The notes under the pieces: model-generated
Told to the model about the DNA's origin: nothing
Databases searched by the model: none
Seen by the model: only the letters and a program-made list of their open reading frames with translations
Program-made: the position numbers and the translations under genes
Shown here: piece by piece, positions 58,100 through 64,000 of the stretch
How positions within the stretch are numbered: the first letter of the stretch is position 1
Layout: every line of letters starts with the position of its first letter
Assembly (NCBI GenBank): GCA_021234155.1
Contig: JAJEKV010000056.1
Location: 3,643,330-3,707,329, forward strand
Direction: 5' to 3'
Source of the DNA: Isoetes taiwanensis
Lineage: Eukaryota > Streptophyta > Lycopodiopsida > Isoetales > Isoetaceae
DNA length: 64,000 nucleotides

Positions 58100-59118
58100 T
58101 ATGTAGGCAGCTAAAAGAAAACAAAATCAAGTCCGACGTTTAAGAAGAAACTCGATCTCCCAGCATTTTACAAAGGCATCAATTCAACCCAGATCCGAAA
58201 CTGGGATCCTGGCATATAAGCATTTGCCTAAAAAATAGATCACATTGCAACATATCCCCAACTGTAAGAGGATTCAGTATGAAAATAATCCTTGGCAGCA
58301 GTCTTCACCCAGATCACATTGTCCTCAAGGAACACGCTTGTCATGATCTTGTCTCAATTTTATCAAGAAACCCAATCAGGGACTGAGTTCAAAAAGGCTA
58401 CTGTGATATAAAACCTGGAATCTGTGGCGGAAAGTTTTCCAACTTGACCTGCAACTGCCATTATGATCGAAAAGCTGGGATGGGGATCTACCGCACTCCA
58501 AGCCCACGATCAAGGCTAACGAGTTGTCAAGAAGAAGGCTCTGGCCCAAACAAACGTGTTTTCAGGGGATTAAACTTTTAAGATACTGATTCTGCCGTGT
58601 CAGGAGGGCGCCCTTTTAAGAAATTTGGTCCTACTTCCTCCAACATAGTTGTTTTTTTCACCTTAGTTTATACCAGGGTTTAATGCTCTGTACTAGGGTT
58701 TATGTTCTGCACGTAGAGGCCAGTTATAAGACTATTTCAACATCTCCATTGTCAATGTCAACTGCATTAAACAATTTAAACAAGTGAATCTTGATTCTTA
58801 TCTTGAAGATATTATTCACTGCGCTTGCTGATTCATATTCCCTCTCCAATGAAGATATACAACTAGCACAATGGCAAGGAATTAGAGTTGTCCTCATGCT
58901 TGTAAAACTAACCTTTGTTGTATGAATCATTCTTTACCATGATTATGATGTTTCGCCTTGCTTCTCCAAGCTATACACTTTAAAAAAGGTGAGCTTAGTG
59001 GCCTTTTAATGTGATGTGTGTTAAAGTATTTAAATATAGACATGTTATTGCCTATCTATCCACCTTACAAATTTTAACACGTGCTCGCAATCATCTGCAT
59101 ACGTGCATTACGTGCAGG
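58100..59118. other. 5' region of the NPGR gene and intergenic sequence
   Basis: The first few hundred bases should hold the promoter and leader of the minus-strand NPGR gene. No other gene was recognised. Confidence 0.4.
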
Positions 59119-59250
59119 CCATTATCTATATTAATAACAAGGCATTGAGTTGTTAGTTTGCACAAAAAGAGCTTTGAAGCTACCATTAATCTATATATAT
59201 TAATAACAAGGCGTTGAGTTATTAGTTTGCACAAAGAGCTTTGAACTCAC
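59119..59250. repeat. Two tandem units of about 69 bp
   Basis: ATTAATAACAAGGC.TTGAGTT.TTAGTTTGCACAAA...GAGCTTTGAA occurs at 59130 and again at 59199. Confidence 0.75.
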
Positions 59251-59597
59251 CATTGGTGGTCCTATGGTGACACTGATGTTTTTACTACATGTGACTAGTA
59301 AGCCAAAAATGGCTGCCATGTTGCGACTTTTCCATAATGACAAACACGTTGTGGATGTTAAAATGCCACATAACAAGTTACCACAAAACAAGAAACGTCA
59401 TAATGTAATTGCTACCTGGAATACAGTCATAAAGTGGCTGCACTTTTTACTTTTAGGACATCAATCTTGTTCATGGGAGAACAAAGCTTGTCCCTCATAA
59501 ATACCTGCAACTAAATAAAAGCCTCTCTCACAAGTTCATATGTACGTGTTCAACGGCTTTCTAGAAATCTATATCAAGTGATAGTATACCATTGAAT

Positions 59598-60024
59598 AGG
59601 TGAAGATAAAGTTAATTCGGTTCTGGTGATTCCGCGGCAAAGATATCCCTTCCAGTGGAATCACCAAAATCGCGCAGTAACTGCGTAGTCACGCGGATTG
59701 CGTATACCCCTTAAACCATTTTTTTGCTCAGATCTTTGAGCTTGAATACCTTGGCCGATGTCCAAATCGATTTGGATCACTTCTATGTGGGTCGAAATGA
59801 GACGGATTAGAGGAGGTCATCCATGCAAACCAAAAATCAGATCGAGTGCCTCCGGATTCCGCTAGTCGCAAAAGGGCAAAAAATTGCCCTCAAAATGCGC
59901 AGTTACTGTGACTGCGCAGTTTGGGCAAGTGATTCCGCGGGACAGAATTTCTTTGTGGTGATTCTGCCGGAAGGGATATCTCTGCCGTGGAATCACCAAA
60001 ACTAGGGTAGCTTTATCTTCACCC
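59598..60024. mobile_element. 427-bp MITE with 9-bp target duplication
   Basis: Flanked by CCATTGAAT on both sides (59589-59597 and 60025-60033). Terminal inverted repeats begin RGGTGAAGATAAAG and continue through GGTGATTCCRCGGCARAGATATCCCTTCC. There is no coding capacity. A 9-bp duplication is typical of Mutator-like elements. Confidence 0.88.
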
Positions 60025-61525
60025 CCATTGAATTGGTTAGGTTATTCGGCCCACGTATGTAAGCTAAGCTGAATGGAAACAACCAAAGGTTAAATACATT
60101 ATCCAACCTTTAAGCCCGATATCAATGATATAATATCATGAATTGGTTGGGCTATTCGACCAACACATACAATCTAAGTCGAATTCAAATAACCAAGGAT
60201 GCACATCCTTCTCTTCCACGTGGCCTAATCATCTTATATGGTGTTTATCCACGTGGAGGTGCTCAGGTATGTGACGATTGATTTGTTCTGTTTGGTATAC
60301 CACACTAGGTAAGGTTCCACATGCAAGCCTCCGTTTTTTACCAATATCTAATACTCCACGAGAGCTTTAGGTACTTGAATCTGATAATGTGTTATATCAT
60401 GCATATTCACAGTGGTTGCATAGGGCTATAAACCCAATGTTTGCAACAATTCTATAAAATGGGCTAGCACAAATATTTATCATTAGTTAACCTGGCGTTG
60501 TTACTTATTTTTAGAATCGTTTATTCAAGAAAAGGGGTTGAAGAATAGTTGAACAGCTCCTGATACATCGAGAAACAATTTAATAGATATAGCATAAATG
60601 AATTAGGTGCTTGAGGTATCAAGCATATTCACAATGGCTACATAGGTTTATAAAACCAATGGTTGCAATAATTCTATGAGATGGGTTAGCACAAATATTT
60701 ACCATTGGTTAACATGGTGTTGTTATTTATTTTAGAATCGTATATTCAGGAGATGTAATGTTTCATTACCATCCTGGCCTAACCAACTGGCTAAAACATC
60801 CGGATGCTTATGGGAAATCCATCCCACCCTCTTATGGCGATATCAGGAAACGAAACACTAAGATCTACTCGAGCGGTCTCCCATGGGTCCATTACAACCT
60901 GTTCCACTAGAATTATGCTCGTCCTCATGCAATACAAGACCATAGACCACACTGTCTCATGGTGTCCAAGACCAAGCCAAGACTATACCATCAAACGGTA
61001 TCCAAGTTATATACATGCATAGATTTCCCTTATTGTGTATGCACGTTTTCTTCGTACATTTTTTTTCCCCGGATGTCTTAATGTTTTCTTCCTATAAAGT
61101 GTGCTCTTTCATCAAAAATTTTCCCCCGCATGTCCATTCTCCATTCCACTTCAAAATTAATCCTACAAAATGCCCATTCACATCTTAATAGTCAATTTCA
61201 TCTATATGATAAATCTTACAATGTTCTATTCTACCTACAAACTCCATTAACTCTATCCATTTCACACATCCATGACTAATGCCTAGCATCACCACACACA
61301 TGGTTTAGCCACATGCAAAAAATTTTAGCAAAGATCCATGAACCCCACGGGTCCAATTCCATTTGAATCGATTCTCAGATAGATCCAATAGAAGAATTGA
61401 ACACCCAAGTCAAAGCCATGGATTGAATCATTCCATTCCACCCATGCATCCCATCCTATCCCATCCCATAAGGTTCCACTTTATACAATCTATGATGTCT
61501 GGCCATTCTACAAGCCCATGATTTA

Positions 61526-61555
61526 TGCCCGGCATCACCGGGCACACGTTCCTAG
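61526..61555 (+). mobile_element. Helitron 3' terminus
   Basis: GCCCGG-CATCA-CCGGGC hairpin followed after 9 nt by CTAG and a T. The following sequence TAGGTTTATAAAACC is the right half of a repeat found uninterrupted at 60641-60656 (CTACA|TAGGTTTAT), which shows insertion between A and T. The hairpin resembles that of the Helitron end at 32877. The 5' end was not located. Confidence 0.6.
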
Positions 61556-62989
61556 TAGGTTTATAAAACCAATGGTTGCAATGATTCTATGAGATGGGTT
61601 AGCACAAATATTTACCATTGGTTAACATGTTGTTGTTATTTATTTTAGAATTGTATATTCAGAGATGTAATGTTTCTTAACCATCCCGGCCTAACCAACT
61701 GGCTAGAACACCGGCCTAACCAACTGGCTAGAACATCCGGATGCTTATGGGAAATCCACCCCACCCTCTTATGGTGGTATCAGGAAACGAAACACCAAGA
61801 TCTACTCGAGCGGTCTCCCATGGGACCACACCATTTCATGGTGTCCAAGACCAAGCCAAGACTATACCGTCAAACGGTATCCAAATTATACATGCCCCCA
61901 TGGAGACTGGAACTCAAGACCTGCTCTGATAACATTCCTAACGGCATGTCCTTAACCAAATGGGCAAATACATTTATGAGTAGTCACTTCCACTCATTTA
62001 TGCTGGTATCTTGAGAACGCCCCACATGCACATTATTAAGATCTCTTGAGCAATCTCTCATATGGGCCTATCACAACCTCTCCCACTAGAACTACGCTCG
62101 TCCTCAAACATCAAAAATACCATCAAGAACCTTTGATGGACCCCATACATATGAGCATCCATGGAGACTCGAACTCGAGACCCGGTCCTGATACCAAATG
62201 TAACGTTCTTTAACCACCCCGGTGATATGGTTTAAAATTAACATCTAAGAATGAGCTCAGAGGAGTGGCTAATATGATTATGTAATAGGTGAAATCATAT
62301 AGGGCTAGTCTTTCTATCATGGTTGGGAACAAAGGACAAAGGTAATGGCAAAGGCAAAGGTTTTGCTAACAAGGCTAAACTCGCAGAGATTTCTATATCT
62401 AGACTTGAACTTCAATTGGCGATATCTCCGTAACTACAGATCCATTTTTACTTTTATTGAACCCGTCGGAGTTTAGTTTCCGAATTAGGGCAACGATTCT
62501 TCTGTTCATTTGTATGAAGGAGAAATGGTGAAAAGAGTGAGAAGGGGTCAAAGAGGACTGTTGGAGGAGCTACAAGAGGATGATGATTGTCAGATATGCC
62601 TTATAGTCTTTGTGTTCGCCCTGAATATTGCTAGTTGAGTGGCACGGTTGGGTGGGGAGCTTTTGAATAAGGCTTTGGATACTATTTTGTGTAAAATTTC
62701 TTATATTTATTCAGGTATTCCGGGAAGATCGTATTAATTGATATCAGAATGTGGTTTCGATTTTCTTTGGAACTATAGGTAGTGGAACCATTTTCATGAT
62801 CTCAGTCATGATCATGAAATACACTGTATATAGTTGCAGAGCAACCTATGCAGTTAGATGCGTGAGACTTTTGAGGAGATACGAGAAAGGTGCTTCGAGA
62901 ACTCTAAGATTAAAGTCGTTATTGAGAGGAAACTTCAATTGGATACTATTTGTCCAGGTAAGACTTAAATTGCTTTAGTGGGAGAAGCC

Positions 62990-63100
62990 ACCATGTTTAA
63001 TTAAGTTCTTCCCTACTAGGAGCTATTGAAATTTTTGAAGGAGGATTAGGATTTCAAGTATGGAAGACAAAAATGAAAAAGATTCTTGAGTTATCAAGCA
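62990..63100 (+). pseudogene. Ty1/copia-like gag fragment
   Basis: Reads LLGAIEIFEGGLGFQVWKTK, then MKKILELSSIFTMVT, close to the start of the gag at 63862-64000 and to the F..W...M...L pattern of copia gag. Short and isolated, so not functional. Confidence 0.5.
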
Positions 63101-63244
63101 TATTTACAATGGTTACATAGTGATATAAAACCAATGGTTGAATGATTCTACAAGATGGACTAGCACAATTATTTACCATTGATTAACCTAGTGTTATTAT
63201 TTATTTTTAGAATCATTTATTCAAGAGAAGGAGTCAATTATTTA

Positions 63245-63540
63245 TTCCGCATCGTAAAATTTGTGTTTACCACATTCAACAGTGCGGCCGCACAGAGGGC
63301 GCCAAAGTTCAAGGCCGGTTGTGCAGCCGCGTTGTGGTAAAATGCGTCCGCCAAATTTGCAATGCGGCTGCAAAAATAAGCGTCACAGCAAAGGTAATCT
63401 CGCGGCCATGCCACGCCGCTTCCGCGGACGCGTTTTACCTAAAGCAGTCGCATGTTGGCGTACATGGCCGCATGAGCTCCAATATTTGCATCGGCATCTT
63501 AGCAAGACGCAAACGCCATGATTTATATGCACCGCGCTAC
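63245..63540. repeat. CpG-rich inverted-repeat block, MITE-like
   Basis: A sharply G+C-rich block in AT-rich surroundings. GGTAAAATGCGTCCGC near 63337 faces GCGGACGCGTTTTACC near 63424, and GCGGCCGC occurs near 63283. No gene. Probably a small inverted-repeat transposon. Confidence 0.45.
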
Positions 63541-63830
63541 TTTTTATTTACAGCCACGTCATTTTCTGATAACTTCTACTGGCCAAATTCTTTTTCGGAC
63601 ATATAAAACGCGTATTTTTGCTAAAGGGGGAGGGAGATCATGCGTTGCATATTTTTTCCTCTTTTACGTATCAACTTTGACCTTATCCTTAATCAGAGCA
63701 GGTTGCAGACTAAGATATAGCATTTCATAAATAACCATTGTCTACTTGTTTAACTGATTATAGTTAAATTACACTTCATTGGTCTACAAGTTGCAGAGAG
63801 ACGTTCTTCTAAGAAATAAAATTCAACAAT

Positions 63831-64000
63831 TGGTATCAGAGCAGATTGCAGACCTGTGAAAATGGCAACAAGATTAGATGGCTTCCCTATTAGGAGCTAA
63901 TTAAATCTATAAAGGAGGACCGGGATTTCAAGTATGGAAGGCAAAAATGAAAAAGGTGCTTGAGCTACCAATCATATTCATACTAGTTACATAAAGCTGC
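63831..64000 (+). mobile_element. Start of a Ty1/copia element (LTR end, primer site, gag start), cut by window edge
   Basis: An LTR-like end CAACA at 63824-63828 is followed by TGGTATCAGAGC (63831-63842), the tRNA-Met primer site in the spacing usual for Ty1/copia. An ATG at 63862 follows (MATRLDGFPIRS, then a stop), and a shifted frame reads GFQVWKAKMKKVLEL. The rest lies beyond the window. Confidence 0.6.

Larger units (their letters stand above)
60380..63240. repeat. Dispersed repeat related to a Ty1/copia element (four copies)
   Basis: A unit of about 145 bp (AAGCATATTCACAATGG..ACATAG..TATAAAACCAATGGTTG....TTAGCACAAATATTTACCATT.GTTAAC) occurs at about 60398-60530, 60618-60755, 61556-61660 and 63097-63228. 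Larger blocks (GATGTAATGTTTC...CCTAACCAACTGGCTA.AACATCC) recur at 60755-61020 and 61664-61900. The 63097 copy directly follows gag-like coding sequence, so the unit is probably part of a Ty1/copia-like element. Confidence 0.6.

Overview
The window is nuclear DNA of a land plant. Evidence: a plant-type glutamate dehydrogenase with eight short GT-AG introns (1261-3154), a NO POLLEN GERMINATION-related (NPGR) TPR gene with four introns (55153-58099, minus strand), a fragment of a plant TFIIIA-type zinc-finger gene, and many plant mobile elements whose primer-binding sites match initiator tRNA-Met. Short introns and a DIRS-like element would suit a non-flowering lineage, but the sequence does not settle this.

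Layout. 1.3-3.2 kb: intact glutamate dehydrogenase gene. 3.3-11.1 kb: a decayed Mutator-like DNA element, with similar sequence in inverted orientation at 3.6-3.8 and 10.8-11.1 kb, a transposase remnant at 6.1-8.5 kb, and an array of about ten palindromic 25-bp units at 9.47-10.04 kb. 11484-43458: a Ty3/gypsy chromovirus on the minus strand ('element 2') with two about 1.63-kb LTRs and a perfect 5-bp target duplication CCTTC. A second, related Ty3/gypsy element on the plus strand ('element 1', 16240-30225) is inserted in its reverse transcriptase. A Helitron-like segment carrying TFIIIA exons (3' end at 32877) lies between its extra genes and gag. A 1.1-kb DNA insertion (24842-25977) sits inside element 1. 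43.5-53.9 kb: DIRS-like, LINE and small LTR elements nested in each other, then a long-TIR element. 55.1-58.1 kb: the NPGR gene. 59-64 kb: a MITE with 9-bp target duplication, a second Helitron 3' end, dispersed copies of a Ty1/copia-related repeat, and the start of a Ty1/copia element cut by the window edge.

The main result is that both Ty3/gypsy elements carry two extra genes between the 5' LTR and gag. ORF1 (18604-19844 plus; 40126-41268 minus) is a histone H3-like protein. It starts with the H3 tail motif ARTKQTAR (ARTKCTAR in element 2), continues with a long charged or glutamine-rich linker, and ends with a complete H3 histone fold. ORF2 (20572-22016 plus; 37662-39148 minus) is a conserved protein of unknown function. 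Each of the four genes has its own TATA-like box about 90-120 bp upstream of its start. Repeated hairpin modules spaced about 200 bp apart lie in the ORF1-ORF2 spacers of both elements, and also upstream of ORF1 in element 1; the modules differ in sequence between the elements. Downstream come ordinary gag, protease, RT, RNase H and integrase with a C-terminal chromodomain, a domain type known in other proteins to read methylated H3. Both copies are broken by stops, frameshifts and deletions, so activity here is unlikely. The conserved design in two diverged families nevertheless points to a histone-carrying retrotransposon lineage that I do not recognise as described.
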